From assembly GCF_017814975.1 (NCBI RefSeq), contig NZ_JAGIQA010000015.1:124001-188000 (forward strand): a stretch of DNA of 64,000 nucleotides, written 5' to 3'. Within the stretch, counting starts at the first letter, position 1, and each line of letters starts with the position of its first letter. The position numbers were made by a program, and so were the translations under genes. The stretch comes from Cupriavidus consociatus (GTDB taxonomy: Bacteria; Pseudomonadota; Gammaproteobacteria; Burkholderiales; Burkholderiaceae). Shown in pieces: positions 1-8,959 of this stretch. The notes under the pieces are model-generated. The model made no database searches. It saw only the letters and a program-made list of their open reading frames with translations, and was not told the DNA's origin.

Positions 1-581
1 CTGCAGCTGGCATCGAGTTTCTGGATGCCCCGGTGTCAGGCATGCAATCGCGCGCCGAGGCCGGCACGCTGACGGTCATGTGTGGCGGCTCCGAAAAGAC
101 GTTCGAGTGCGTCAAGCCGTGGCTTGAACGCATGGGTAACAACATCCTTTACATGGGCGAGGCCGGTAGCGGCCAACTGACGAAGCTCGTCAACCAGCTG
201 TTATTCGATATCAACTGTGCCGCGTTAGCCGAAATCTTGCCGATGTCGCGACGGATGGGTCTTGACGCCGAGAAGATTGCGTCGGTCATCAACAGTGGGA
301 CGGGACGCAGCTACGCGTCGGAGTTCTTCCTGCCTCGCATTCTGAAGCGCCATTTCGACGATGGGTATCCGCTCCAGGCGGCCTACAAGGACCTTGTCAG
401 CGCTGCCGAACTCGGCGCACGTCACTGCATCCCCATGCCGGTCCTCGCGGCTGCGACCGCTACCTATCAGATGAGCCTTCTGGCTGGCCACGGTTCCAGC
501 GACAAGGGCGCAATGACTCGGTTCTTTGAAGACGCGCTCTCCGTCGAGTTCAGCGCCGCAACACCCCAGATGGAGAAGTAA
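1..581 (+). CDS. NAD(P)-dependent beta-hydroxyacid dehydrogenase, 3-hydroxyisobutyrate dehydrogenase family (5' partial)
   Basis: The frame is open from base 3, so the gene begins outside the window; about 193 residues are visible. The first visible residues read AAGIEFLDAPVSG, the substrate-binding signature of the 3-hydroxyisobutyrate dehydrogenase / tartronate semialdehyde reductase family. GSGQLTKLVNQ further on carries the catalytic lysine of the family, and the remainder is the all-helical C-terminal domain. The Rossmann domain is missing because of the window edge. The stop at 579-581 lies one base before the start of the dehydratase gene, so the two are probably co-transcribed. The partner genes (sugar-acid-type dehydratase, SAF-domain dehydrogenase, Bug receptor) suggest catabolism of a sugar acid or short hydroxyacid. 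The substrate cannot be read from the sequence. Confidence 0.85.
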   Translation, partial: AAGIEFLDAPVSGMQSRAEAGTLTVMCGGSEKTFECVKPWLERMGNNILYMGEAGSGQLTKLVNQLLFDINCAALAEILPMSRRMGLDAEKIASVINSGTGRSYASEFFLPRILKRHFDDGYPLQAAYKDLVSAAELGARHCIPMPVLAAATATYQMSLLAGHGSSDKGAMTRFFEDALSVEFSAATPQMEK

Positions 582-582
582 C

Positions 583-2277
583 ATGGCTGGACCACTTGGC
601 CTTGACAATGGCCTGACTAACTACGGTGACCGCGATTTTGCGCGCTACCTGCGCCGCTCGATGGCGCACTCGATGGGCATCTCGGGGGAGTTGCTGTCGA
701 AGCCGGTCATCGGCATTGCCGCATCACCCAGCGATTTCAACAACTGTCACCGCTACATGCCGCAACTCGTTGAAGCAGTGTCGCGCGGGGTGTTGGCCGC
801 GGGCGGTCTGCCACGCATGTTCCCCACCGTGTCGCTGGGCGAAGTGTTCCTCAATCCGACCAGCATGGTCTACCGCAACCTGATGTCCATGGACGTCGAG
901 GAGATGGTACGGGCACAACCCATGGACGCCGTTGTCCTGATTGGTGGCTGCGACAAGACTGTGCCTGCCCAGCTGATGGGTGCCGCCTCGGCCAACCGTC
1001 CCGCCATCCAGCTGGTTACGGGGCCAATGTCCACCGGGCGCCATAAGGGCGAGCGGTTGGGCGCATGCACGGACTGCCGCCGGTTCTGGGGAAAGTTCCG
1101 TGCTGGTGAAATCGACCAATGCGAAATCCAGACCGTGGAGACTCGTCTGGCCACCACGGCAGGTACCTGCGCAGTGATGGGCACCGCCAGCACGATGGCA
1201 TGCATCGCGGAGGCACTGGGGATGTCGCTGCCCGGCACTGCCGCGATTCCGGCTGTCGATTCGCAGCGTCTGGTTGCGGCCGAGGAGAGCGGCCGTGCGG
1301 CCGTGCGGCTGGCACATGCGCCTATCCTGCCTTCCCAAATCATCACCGAGCAGTCGGTTGAGAACGCCTTCCGCGTACTGATGGCACTGGGTGGCTCGAC
1401 CAACGCCATCATTCACCTCACCGCCGTGGCGGGCCGGCTCGGCATCCGTATCAGCCCCCAGCGGCTTAACGAGATTTCGGACGAGACGCCGGTGCTGGTT
1501 GACCTCAAGCCTGTGGGCGAGGGCTACATGGAAGACTTCCATGCCGCGGGCGGCATGGGCGCCGTGCTGCGGGAGCTGCGGTCGTTGCTGAATCTGGATT
1601 GCCTGACGATTGACGGTCGCACGCTGCGCGAGCGCCTCGACGAGCCGGCTGGGTGGGTCGACCGCAAGGTCATCCGGTCATTTGACGAGCCGGTAAGCAA
1701 CGTAGGCGGCCTGATTGCCCTGCACGGCAGCCTGGCACCGGATGGCGCCATCTTCAAGCGCGCAGCCGCCACGCCAGCATTGTTCGAGACGGAAGGCCGC
1801 GCGGTTGTCTTCGAAAGCCTGGAAGACCTCGCTGACCGTATCGATTCGCCAGACCTGGACGTCAATGCGGACGACATCCTGGTGCTGAAGAACGCCGGCC
1901 CGCTGGCGGCAGGCATGCCTGAGGCTGGGTACCTGCCTATTCCTTCGAAGCTTGCAAAGGCTGGTGTGAAGGACATGGTGCGTATTTCGGACGCTCGCAT
2001 GAGCGGCACTGCCTACGGAACCATCGTGTTGCACGTGTCTCCCGAAGCCGCTGCGGGTGGACCGCTGGAAGCCGTGCGAAACGGCGACCGGATTCGCCTG
2101 TCGGTGTCGCAGAAGACCATCGATTTGCTTGTCGAGCCTGAAGAAATCGCACGCCGCCTTGCCGGGCGCAAACCGCTTCCCCAGAAGCAAGGCGGCTATC
2201 GCGAACTCTACCAGCGCACAGTGATGCAGGCCCCCGATGGCTGCGACCTCGACTTCCTTGCCCAGCCACGTAGCTGA
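583..2277 (+). CDS. IlvD/Edd family dehydratase, sugar-acid dehydratase type
   Basis: A 564-residue Fe-S dehydratase that would remove water from a 2,3-dihydroxy acid to give a 2-keto acid. Three cysteines fit the cluster ligands of the family: C55 (NNCH), C123 (GGCDKT) and C196 (GTCAVMGTAS). The segment GACTDCRRFWGKFRAGE is, from memory, more typical of arabonate/xylonate dehydratases than of the branched-chain enzyme IlvD. There are no branched-chain biosynthesis genes around it, which also favours a catabolic role. The ATG at 583 directly follows the upstream stop. A longer in-frame start at 526 would overlap the upstream gene and add residues unlike the family, so it was not used. The family assignment is firm; the substrate is inferred only as a sugar acid. 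Confidence 0.88.
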   Translation: MAGPLGLDNGLTNYGDRDFARYLRRSMAHSMGISGELLSKPVIGIAASPSDFNNCHRYMPQLVEAVSRGVLAAGGLPRMFPTVSLGEVFLNPTSMVYRNLMSMDVEEMVRAQPMDAVVLIGGCDKTVPAQLMGAASANRPAIQLVTGPMSTGRHKGERLGACTDCRRFWGKFRAGEIDQCEIQTVETRLATTAGTCAVMGTASTMACIAEALGMSLPGTAAIPAVDSQRLVAAEESGRAAVRLAHAPILPSQIITEQSVENAFRVLMALGGSTNAIIHLTAVAGRLGIRISPQRLNEISDETPVLVDLKPVGEGYMEDFHAAGGMGAVLRELRSLLNLDCLTIDGRTLRERLDEPAGWVDRKVIRSFDEPVSNVGGLIALHGSLAPDGAIFKRAAATPALFETEGRAVVFESLEDLADRIDSPDLDVNADDILVLKNAGPLAAGMPEAGYLPIPSKLAKAGVKDMVRISDARMSGTAYGTIVLHVSPEAAAGGPLEAVRNGDRIRLSVSQKTIDLLVEPEEIARRLAGRKPLPQKQGGYRELYQRTVMQAPDGCDLDFLAQPRS

Positions 2278-2309
2278 GAGCTGTCCGTTTCAACCATATC
2301 TGATTCACT

Positions 2310-3650
2310 ATGAACTTCTATCCTCAACTGCTCGCGCGTGCCGAGCAAGGAAACCCCGTGCGCGTTGGCCTCATCGGTGCGGGGAAATTCGGCTCGATGT
2401 ACCTCGCCCAGGTACCCCGCACACCTGGCGTACACATGGTTGGCATCGCTGACCTGGTTCCTGCCAACGCCCATGCCAGCCTTGAGCGTGTGGGTTGGGA
2501 GGCTGGCCGCGCACAAGCAGCGTCGCTGGACGACGCCATTCGCACGGGTTCCACGCACGTCGGCGATGACTGGGAAGCGCTGGTAGCGCATCCTGGCGTC
2601 GACATCATCATCGAATGCACCGGTAACCCGATTGCCGCCGTTGACCATTGCCTTGCAGCATTCAAGGACGGCAAGCATGTCATCAACGTCACGGTCGAAG
2701 CGGACGCCTTCTGCGGGCCGCTGCTTGCCCATCGTGCCCGTGAGGCTGGCGTGGTGTATTCCCTCGCCTACGGCGACCAGCCGGGGCTGGCTTGTGAGCT
2801 GGTCGACTGGGCGCGCACGTGCGGCTTCCCCATCATTGCTGCGGGCCGCGGTCACAAGTGGCTGCCGCAGTTCCGTGAATCGACGCCCGATACGGTCTGG
2901 GACCACTGGGGTGTGACAGCTGAACAGGCACGCATTGGTGGCATGAACCCGAAGATGTTCAATGCTTTCCTCGATGGGTCCAAGCCTGCCATCGAAAGCA
3001 CTGCCATTGCCAACGCCACCGGCCTCCAGGTGCAGGCTGAAGGTATCACCTTTGCGCCGGCCTCTGTCGAGAAGATTCCAACTGTCATGCGGCTCAAGTC
3101 CGAAGGCGGCGTGCTGTCGGCAAAGGGCGTGGTCGATGTGGTGTCGTCGCTCAACCCCGACGGGACATCCGTAGGCTACGACATCCGCAAGGGCGTGTGG
3201 GTCTGCGTTGAGGCTCCGAACGACTACATCAGCCGCTGCTTCAAGGAGTATCAGGTCTTCACCGACCCGGAAGGCCGCTGCATGGTCCAGTACAAGAAAT
3301 GGCATCTCATCGGTCTGGAGCTCGGCATCTCCGTGGCAAGCGTTGGTCTGCGTCGCGAACCGACCGGCGTTGGCCAGCATTTCAATGCAGACGTGATTGC
3401 TACAGCCAAGCGAGACCTGAAGACCGGAGAGATGCTCGATGGCGAGGGTGGCTACACGGTTTTCGGCAAGTTGTTCCCTGCCCAGGAGTCGCTCCGGCTG
3501 GGCAGCCTGCCTCTCGGCCTGGCCCATCACCTGAAGCTGCGTCGCGATGTGCGCAAGGACCAGTCTCTCACTTGGGATGATGTGGACATAGACGCGGACC
3601 AACCGGCGTACCGCGTCCGAAAAGAGATGGAAGCACTGTTCCGGAAGTGA
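2310..3650 (+). CDS. SAF-domain NAD(P)-dependent oxidoreductase, homoserine dehydrogenase-like (COG4091 type)
   Basis: This 446-residue protein starts with a Rossmann fold (VGLIGAGKFGSMYL, residues about 19-32). A catalytic-like middle part follows (EGGVLSAKGVVDVV region). The C-terminal half carries an SAF-like segment of the type found in predicted homoserine dehydrogenases of COG4091. The reaction for this group is not settled. The position, 32 bp after the dehydratase and before a Bug receptor, points to a step in the same catabolic route, possibly oxidation or rearrangement of the dehydratase product. The family call comes from sequence patterns and the role from context. Confidence 0.75.
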   Translation: MNFYPQLLARAEQGNPVRVGLIGAGKFGSMYLAQVPRTPGVHMVGIADLVPANAHASLERVGWEAGRAQAASLDDAIRTGSTHVGDDWEALVAHPGVDIIIECTGNPIAAVDHCLAAFKDGKHVINVTVEADAFCGPLLAHRAREAGVVYSLAYGDQPGLACELVDWARTCGFPIIAAGRGHKWLPQFRESTPDTVWDHWGVTAEQARIGGMNPKMFNAFLDGSKPAIESTAIANATGLQVQAEGITFAPASVEKIPTVMRLKSEGGVLSAKGVVDVVSSLNPDGTSVGYDIRKGVWVCVEAPNDYISRCFKEYQVFTDPEGRCMVQYKKWHLIGLELGISVASVGLRREPTGVGQHFNADVIATAKRDLKTGEMLDGEGGYTVFGKLFPAQESLRLGSLPLGLAHHLKLRRDVRKDQSLTWDDVDIDADQPAYRVRKEMEALFRK

Positions 3651-3717
3651 AGTAAGACCAGTGATAAGGCCGGAACGGTCGGTCTGTTCCGGCGAATAGA
3701 TGAACAGGAGACAGAAA

Positions 3718-4686
3718 ATGAAATGGAGCGTGAAGACCTCTGTGATGGCGGTCCTGGTTGCCGCTGCATGGCCGCTGTTCGCTGCGCAGACCTATCCCAC
3801 CAAGCCCATCAACATGGTTGTGCCGAGTGCACCAGCCGGTTCGACCGATATCGTGGCGCGGTTGATTGGTGAGCAGCTGGCCAAAGACCTGGGGCAACCC
3901 ATCGTGGTCGAGAATCGGCCAGGCGCCAGCGGCAATATCGGTACCGAAGCGGTCGCCCGGGCCAAGCCGGACGGCTATACGCTTCTCATGCAGTACTCGG
4001 GCTATCACGTGGGAAATCCTGCGCTGTTTCCCCAAGCGCGCTGGAAGCCAAAGGACTTCGCTCCTGTGGCGCTCGTGATGCGTGCACCCCATGTGGTGGC
4101 CGTGAGCGGAAAAATTCCTGCCAAGAACCTGAGCGAACTGATTGCGTTCGGCAAGAAGGACAAACGGGGCTTGTTCTACGCCTCGTCCGGCAATGGCTCT
4201 ATCCAGCACATTGCCGGCGTTATGTTCGGCAACCAGGCGCACGTACCGGTGACGCACGTACCGTACAAGGGCGCAGGTCCTGTGGTGACCGACCTGATTG
4301 GTGGCCAGGTCGATATGTTCGTGACAACCCCGCCATCAGTCATCCAGCAGGTCAAGACGGGAAAAATCAAGGCGCTCGCCTACACGGGACCCAAGCGTCA
4401 TCCCTCGATGCCCGACGTTCCAACCTCCGCTGAAGCTGGCTTGCCCGGCTACAACGTCGAGTCCTGGTTCGCAGTATTCGCGCCAGCAGGAACTCCCCCC
4501 GACATCATCAACAAGCTGTCTGCGTCAATCAAGAAGATTGTCGAAAGCCAGGACTACCGACGCAAGATTGAAGACCAAGGCAGCTTCGCTGCGTACATGG
4601 GCCCACAAGCGCTGCAGAAATTCGTGTCGGAGGAACTCGCCACGTGGGCGAAGGTGATTAAGGAAGGAAATATCACGGCTGAGTAA
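3718..4686 (+). CDS. Bug-type periplasmic solute receptor (tripartite tricarboxylate transporter family)
   Basis: A 322-residue secreted receptor that binds a carboxylate in the periplasm. It has an N-terminal signal peptide (MKWSVKTSVMAVLVAAAWPLFAA). The Bug start YPTKPINMVVPSAPAGSTDI and the conserved VENRPGASGNIGTEAVA motif follow. The ATG at 3718 has a good AGGAG site about 8 bases upstream; an in-frame start at 3700 would extend in front of the signal peptide and is less likely. TctA/TctB membrane partners are not nearby, which is usual for the many orphan Bug proteins of Burkholderiales. It is probably the last gene of the hydroxyacid module and may bind its substrate. Confidence 0.9.
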   Translation: MKWSVKTSVMAVLVAAAWPLFAAQTYPTKPINMVVPSAPAGSTDIVARLIGEQLAKDLGQPIVVENRPGASGNIGTEAVARAKPDGYTLLMQYSGYHVGNPALFPQARWKPKDFAPVALVMRAPHVVAVSGKIPAKNLSELIAFGKKDKRGLFYASSGNGSIQHIAGVMFGNQAHVPVTHVPYKGAGPVVTDLIGGQVDMFVTTPPSVIQQVKTGKIKALAYTGPKRHPSMPDVPTSAEAGLPGYNVESWFAVFAPAGTPPDIINKLSASIKKIVESQDYRRKIEDQGSFAAYMGPQALQKFVSEELATWAKVIKEGNITAE

Positions 4687-5080
4687 CAACAAGAACTGAG
4701 GCGGCGGCGATGAAGGCCCAACCGCCCCAGTGCCACCGGACCGGCGGGTACCGGCAAGAGGCTTGCATTAGATTGCGGCTTCGGTTCCCTGGCGATTGCG
4801 ACGTTCAGCGCTTGAACCCGGCCGCCTTCTCTTTGCCGAACTCGAAGCTGTGCCGGCGGAATACAGCTTGCGACGCTAGGCGCGGCGCCGGGTTCGCAGG
4901 CGGGCGGACGCAGTGACGTAGCCGCAGGCTGGCATCTGGACTATTGCCGGCCAGCGCCACAGCGAGCGCGAGCGGCTGCACTTCCACACGGGCATACCCT
5001 CTGGTTCTACAGGAGGCGCGCCGGGGAACTCAAGAGGTATTGGGAAAGGGAAGAAACGTCCATGCCCCTTCCATTTCATG

Positions 5081-5140
5081 GTTGGCATAAAAGGAGGGAA
5101 GTTAGTCCTTCAGGCTAAACCCCAGACTCCTATTATCATT
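5081..5140. repeat. Promoter-region repeat, copy 1 (partner at 7311-7370)
   Basis: Base-by-base comparison with 7311-7370 gives 45 matches in 60 without a gap. Within each copy a GGCNTAAA-like element recurs after 28 bases (GGCATAAA at 5084, GGCTAAAC at 5112). This arrangement suits a tandem-site regulator such as the AraC/GlxA protein encoded at 6351-7310. Binding is inferred. Confidence 0.6.
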
Positions 5141-5143
5141 TGC

Positions 5144-5155
5144 ATCGCATGCGAT
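5144..5155. promoter_or_regulatory. Palindromic candidate operator upstream of ohr
   Basis: ATCGCATGCGAT is a perfect 12-bp palindrome, and GCATCGC occurs again at 5158. It lies 65 bases before the Ohr start codon, among AT-rich sequence that could hold the promoter. Ohr genes are often controlled by the MarR-type repressor OhrR. No ohrR gene is visible here and the site does not match an operator I can recall, so the regulator is unknown. Confidence 0.4.
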
Positions 5156-5220
5156 TGCATCGCAAACGATATATTTGTTTCGACAACGAGGCATGTCTCA
5201 ACCCATGTAAGGAAATCATC

Positions 5221-5643
5221 ATGACCAAATTCGATCAAGTTATCTACACCGCACACACCCACGTCACCGGCGGCCGCGAAGGCGCCGGCCGTTCCAGTGA
5301 CGGTGCCATCGACGTCAAGCTGAGCACGCCCGGCGCCGGCCGGCCTGGTACCAACCCCGAACAGTTGTTCGGCATCGGATACTCAGCCTGTTTCATCGTT
5401 GCCGTCGAAAACGCCGGCAGGCAGGTGGGTGTCAAGCTGCCCAAGGACGCGGCCATCGACGCTGAAGTGTCGCTGGGCAAGACCGACGGCGGCGCCAACT
5501 ATGCCCTCGGCGTGACGCTGAAGGTCCGCTTGCCGGGCCTGGATGCGGCCGTGAAGCGGCAACTGGTGGAAACCGCCCACCAGACCTGCCCATACTCGCG
5601 CTCCCTTCGCGGTAACGTCGACGTGCAGTTCGAGATTCTGTAA
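5221..5643 (+). CDS. ohr: Organic hydroperoxide resistance protein, Ohr/OsmC family
   Basis: A 140-residue thiol peroxidase of the usual Ohr length that reduces organic (fatty-acid) hydroperoxides in the cytoplasm. The two catalytic cysteines are C57 in GYSACF and C123 in QTCPYS. The conserved Arg near residue 19 and Glu47 in NPEQLF complete the active site. The ATG at 5221 matches the usual Ohr N-terminus; the 27-residue upstream extension in the same frame does not. The gene stands alone behind a palindrome and a copy of the promoter repeat shared with the amidase gene. It may therefore respond to the same signal. Confidence 0.93.
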   Translation: MTKFDQVIYTAHTHVTGGREGAGRSSDGAIDVKLSTPGAGRPGTNPEQLFGIGYSACFIVAVENAGRQVGVKLPKDAAIDAEVSLGKTDGGANYALGVTLKVRLPGLDAAVKRQLVETAHQTCPYSRSLRGNVDVQFEIL

Positions 5644-5779
5644 GCAGTGTGCGGCATTCAGGACGCTGAGATGGGGCTCAGGGTGCGAACGTCGCTCGCG
5701 ACCCGTGCCCCATCATCCTTATTTCGAACCGCGCCTGGATCCGCACAACCGCAATCCATACTTTGAACGAGAAACTTCA

Positions 5780-6244
5780 ATGTCCAAGCTGATCAAGACG
5801 CTTGCCGTAGTCGCGGCGGGCATCGTACTCGCCACGAGCGCCTTCGCCCAGAGCGCGAAGGATATTCGCGGCGCTTCGCCGTACGTCGCGGTCGAGAATG
5901 AGCCCGCCCCGAAACTGATCGTAGATCCCCCGCTGCCCGAGGGGCTGGCCCACGGCATCTTCTGGGCTCAGTACCGGGTGGAGAACTTGCGCATCGCCCC
6001 GGTGTTCGGGCCGGAGGCAGCCAAGGTATCTCCACGCATCGGGCATCTGCATATTACGGTCGACGACTTACCCTGGTGGTGGGCGGATCCGAGCGACAAC
6101 AACACCGTCGACATAGCCGGGCTGCCGCCCGGCCAGCACAAGGTGAGGATCTCGCTGGTTGACGCCAATCACAACGTCTTTCCCGGACAGGTGGTGACAC
6201 TGGAGTTCACCGTGCCTGAGGGCGCCAAAGCGCACTCACATTAA
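5780..6244 (+). CDS. Small secreted protein, DUF6130-like
   Basis: A 154-residue protein with a clear signal peptide (MSKLIKTLAVVAAGIVLATSAFAQS). The mature part has a compact beta-rich pattern with IGHLHITVDDLPWWWADPSD and PGQHKVRISLVDANHNVF, which I associate with the small periplasmic family DUF6130. Its function is unknown. The HxH in GHLHIT and the late His-rich tail (AHSH) could bind a metal, but that is a guess. The ATG at 5780 follows GAACGAGAAACTTCA. It lies 136 bp after ohr in the same direction. Confidence 0.72.
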   Translation: MSKLIKTLAVVAAGIVLATSAFAQSAKDIRGASPYVAVENEPAPKLIVDPPLPEGLAHGIFWAQYRVENLRIAPVFGPEAAKVSPRIGHLHITVDDLPWWWADPSDNNTVDIAGLPPGQHKVRISLVDANHNVFPGQVVTLEFTVPEGAKAHSH

Positions 6245-6350
6245 AGCTGATTCCGAGGATGGGAACGCGCGCTTCACTCGTTTCAGTCCGCGTCCTCAGT
6301 ACGGTACTCGCACCATTCCGCACAACTGGAATTCGCCAGCAGCCAACCGT

Positions 6351-7310
6351 TCAAGTCAGAGCCGACTCCGCCGCATGTCGCGAGCGGGCCGCTCGCTTCA
6401 ATGCCTGGGGCGGTTGGCCGAAGACGCGCAGGAACGCCCGCCTCATTCGCTCCGGGTCGGAGAAGCCAGTTTCACTCGCGATGCGCTCGATCGTGAGTCG
6501 ATCCGCCTCGACAAGAATGCGAGCCGTTTCCGCGCGCAGCCGCTCGACGGCGCGCGCAGGAGGTTGACCCGTGTTCAACCGGAACTCGCGGCTGAAGTGT
6601 CGCGGGCTCATATGGACGGCATGGGCGAGCCGCTCGACCGACAGGTCTTCGCGCAGGTGGTTCTTGGCGTAGGTCAGTGCCGCCTGGATGCGATCGGACT
6701 TGGATTCCAGCTCCGACAGCGTCGAGAACTGGGACTGCCCACCCGAGCGCCGATGGTGAACGACCAGTTGTCTTGCGACCGCTCCCGACACGTCGCTGCC
6801 CAGGTCGCCCTCCACCAGTGCCAGCGCGAGATCGATGCAGGCAGTCATGCCGGCCGAGGTCCAGACGGTACCGTCGCGCACGAAGATCCGATCTTCCTCG
6901 ACCCGGATCGACGGATAGCGCCGCTGAAGCTCCCGCGCATGGGCCCAATGCGTTGTCACGCGACGGCCATCCAGGATCCCGGCCTCGGCCAGGACGAAGG
7001 CGCCGGTGCAGATGCTGGCCATGCGCCGAGTGGGCTCGAGCGCACGCGCGAGCAGCCGCAGGAGTCTGGCCGATGACGGCTGCGGTGTGGTCGCTCCGGC
7101 CATGATGAGCGTGTCATAGATGTTCGGATCCAGCGCAATCGTCTGAACCGCGGTGCCCATCGAGCTTTTCACCGCACCCCCACATTCGGAGACGACATGG
7201 ATGTCGTAGGCCGCCTTCGGTGCGGCAAGGTTAGCCATCTCGAAGACGGAGACCGCCACTATGTCCAGGATCTGGAAGCCGGGGAACACCACGAGTCCGA
7301 CGCGTTTCAT
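6351..7310 (-). CDS. GlxA-type transcriptional regulator, DJ-1/PfpI domain plus AraC HTH
   Basis: A 319-residue regulator. Residues 1 to about 190 form a DJ-1/PfpI class glutamine-amidotransferase-like domain (MKRVGLVVFPGFQILD at the start, ASICTGAFVLAEAG at the nucleophile elbow, THWAHARELQRRYP). Residues about 215-305 form an AraC DNA-binding domain (LSVERLAHAVHMSPRHFSREF and TGFSDPERMRRAFLRVFG). It is divergent from the amidase gene, and the 125-bp gap contains the promoter repeat copy also found before ohr. The most likely role is inducer-dependent activation of the amidase and perhaps the nitrilase. Confidence 0.9.
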   Translation of the reverse strand: MKRVGLVVFPGFQILDIVAVSVFEMANLAAPKAAYDIHVVSECGGAVKSSMGTAVQTIALDPNIYDTLIMAGATTPQPSSARLLRLLARALEPTRRMASICTGAFVLAEAGILDGRRVTTHWAHARELQRRYPSIRVEEDRIFVRDGTVWTSAGMTACIDLALALVEGDLGSDVSGAVARQLVVHHRRSGGQSQFSTLSELESKSDRIQAALTYAKNHLREDLSVERLAHAVHMSPRHFSREFRLNTGQPPARAVERLRAETARILVEADRLTIERIASETGFSDPERMRRAFLRVFGQPPQALKRAARSRHAAESALT

Positions 7311-7370
7311 GTTGGCCTAAAACGAGGGAAGTTGGTCATTTGAGCTAAAGCCTAGGCCACTATCATCAAC
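7311..7370. repeat. Promoter-region repeat, copy 2
   Basis: Forty-five of 60 bases match 5081-5140 without gaps. GGCCTAAA at 7314 and AGCTAAAG at 7342 repeat with a 28-base period. It starts one base after the start codon of the GlxA-type regulator and precedes the amidase start by 66 bases. It is therefore a candidate autoregulatory and activator site. Confidence 0.6.
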
Positions 7371-7435
7371 CTGTCAAAGACATCCACAGCTTCCCAACCG
7401 CCCCCCGGGGCATACGGCCTTTGAAAGGTAATGAA

Positions 7436-8959
7436 ATGAGCTCAATTCCAATTTCCAAGGGCGTCGCCCTCGTGACCGGCGCATCAGCGGCTTTCGGTTC
7501 GACTGAAGAACTTATGCCTGCAATGCGTTCGGCAAGCTCCGGTGAATTGCACGAGCTCGGCCTCGCAGCTGCAGCACGCGCAATTCGAACCGGGGAGATT
7601 TCCTCGGAGGCATATGTGGGCGAGCTGCTGGAACGCGCGCATGAGCACGCCGACTTGAAAGCGTTCATCACCATCGATGGCGCCTCAGTGCTGGAGGCCG
7701 CAAGCCAGGCCGATCGAGCGCGTCGAGCAGGGCACAGCGCTCCGTTGCTCGGCGTGCCTCTGGCGGTCAAGGACAGCTACCTGACGAAGGGATTGACTAC
7801 CACCATGGGCACTTCCGTACTGGCTGCGTACAGACCGACGCAGGACGCCGAGGCGATTGCGGGTGTGAAAGATGCGGGGGCGATAATCTTCGGAAAGAAC
7901 AACCTGGTTGAGATGTCGTATGGCCTGACGGGCCTCAATGCTCACCATGGCCAGGTGAAGAATCCCTACAACAAGGCCAACGTCACGGGCGGTTCCTCCA
8001 GCGGTGCAGGCGCTTCGGTGGCTGCTCGCATCGTTCCCGCAGCGCTCGGCGGAGACACTGTCGGCTCCATCCGTGTTCCCGCGTCGTTGTGTGGTGTGGT
8101 GGGATACAAGCCGACGCCGGGCCGCTGGCCGGCCAAGGGCGTGGCTCCCATATCCGACACCCTCGACACCACGGGACTCCTCGCTCGCCGCGTCGAAGAC
8201 TGTGAGCTTCTGGATGCCGTGCTTACGAAGAGCCCTGTCCACAGCGTCAACCTGAGCGGCAACCTGAAGGGCGTCAGGTTCGCCTACGCGCCTCGGCAGT
8301 ACCTGGCTGACGTCGACGTTGAGGTCGACCGCGCGTTTCGCGAGACCTTGCGACGGCTTAAGGATGCAGGAGCCGAGCTGGTGGAAATCGATCTGAAGGA
8401 AGATTTCCTTGCCCTTGCTGATAGCACGACTTGGTCCATCTTTTTCCATGAGACGATGCCCGCCGTTCGCAGGTTCATCGCGGCCAACCAGCTGCCCATT
8501 TCCTTCGAGGAGATCTATGCGGGCCTGGGCGAGAATATCAGGGGCAGCTGGTCACACTTCGTCGTGGCCTCCGGCGCAGGCTTCGTGTCGGATGAAAAGT
8601 ACCTCACCGCACTTAACGTGGGCAGGCAAGAGCTGAGCAGCCGACTCGCGCAGATCGCGTTCGGACAGGCCGATGCGCTGCTCTTCCCGACCACGCCGTG
8701 TGCAGCGCCGCGGATCGAGAATCAATGGAACTTCCAGGTCGGCGGCAAGGACGTTACGCACCTCTTCTTGTCCAGGAACACGCATCCGTCGAGCTCCGCC
8801 GGCTTGCCCGGTATCAACATTCCGATGGCACTGAACTCTGAAGGGCTTCCACTCGGGTTGGAACTCGATGCGGCAGCTGGTCGTGACCGTGAGCTACTGG
8901 CCTTGGCTCGCCGAGTCGAACAAGTCCTTGGTTACCTGCCTGGACCGACTGCGTTCTGA
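7436..8959 (+). CDS. Amidase signature family enzyme with an SDR-like N-terminal tag
   Basis: A 507-residue amidohydrolase that splits an amide to acid and ammonia. The Ser-cisSer-Lys triad is visible: K112 (LAVKDSY), Ser in TGGSSSGAGASVAA (185-197) and S211 in GGDTVGSIRVPAS. The last motif has Val where the family usually has Gly. The ATG at 7436 has AAAGGT upstream; the in-frame TTG at 7421 is less likely. Residues 8-21 (KGVALVTGASAAFG) look like the nucleotide-binding start of a short-chain dehydrogenase rather than an amidase. The gene may therefore have been joined to another gene's promoter and 5' end. A nitrilase follows 142 bp downstream, which suggests nitrile/amide catabolism. Confidence 0.88.
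   Translation: MSSIPISKGVALVTGASAAFGSTEELMPAMRSASSGELHELGLAAAARAIRTGEISSEAYVGELLERAHEHADLKAFITIDGASVLEAASQADRARRAGHSAPLLGVPLAVKDSYLTKGLTTTMGTSVLAAYRPTQDAEAIAGVKDAGAIIFGKNNLVEMSYGLTGLNAHHGQVKNPYNKANVTGGSSSGAGASVAARIVPAALGGDTVGSIRVPASLCGVVGYKPTPGRWPAKGVAPISDTLDTTGLLARRVEDCELLDAVLTKSPVHSVNLSGNLKGVRFAYAPRQYLADVDVEVDRAFRETLRRLKDAGAELVEIDLKEDFLALADSTTWSIFFHETMPAVRRFIAANQLPISFEEIYAGLGENIRGSWSHFVVASGAGFVSDEKYLTALNVGRQELSSRLAQIAFGQADALLFPTTPCAAPRIENQWNFQVGGKDVTHLFLSRNTHPSSSAGLPGINIPMALNSEGLPLGLELDAAAGRDRELLALARRVEQVLGYLPGPTAF

Larger units (their letters stand above)
4687..5220. other. Intergenic region with a duplicated regulatory segment
   Basis: No convincing gene is seen in these 534 bases. The right part (5081-5140) is about 75 percent identical, without gaps, to the promoter segment at 7311-7370 between the GlxA-type regulator and the amidase. 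The homology begins next to a CAT triplet that would be the start codon of a leftward gene, as it is at 7310. Leftward translation from there does not give a recognisable regulator, so only the control region seems to be kept. A 12-bp palindrome lies at 5144-5155, upstream of the Ohr gene. Confidence 0.6.
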
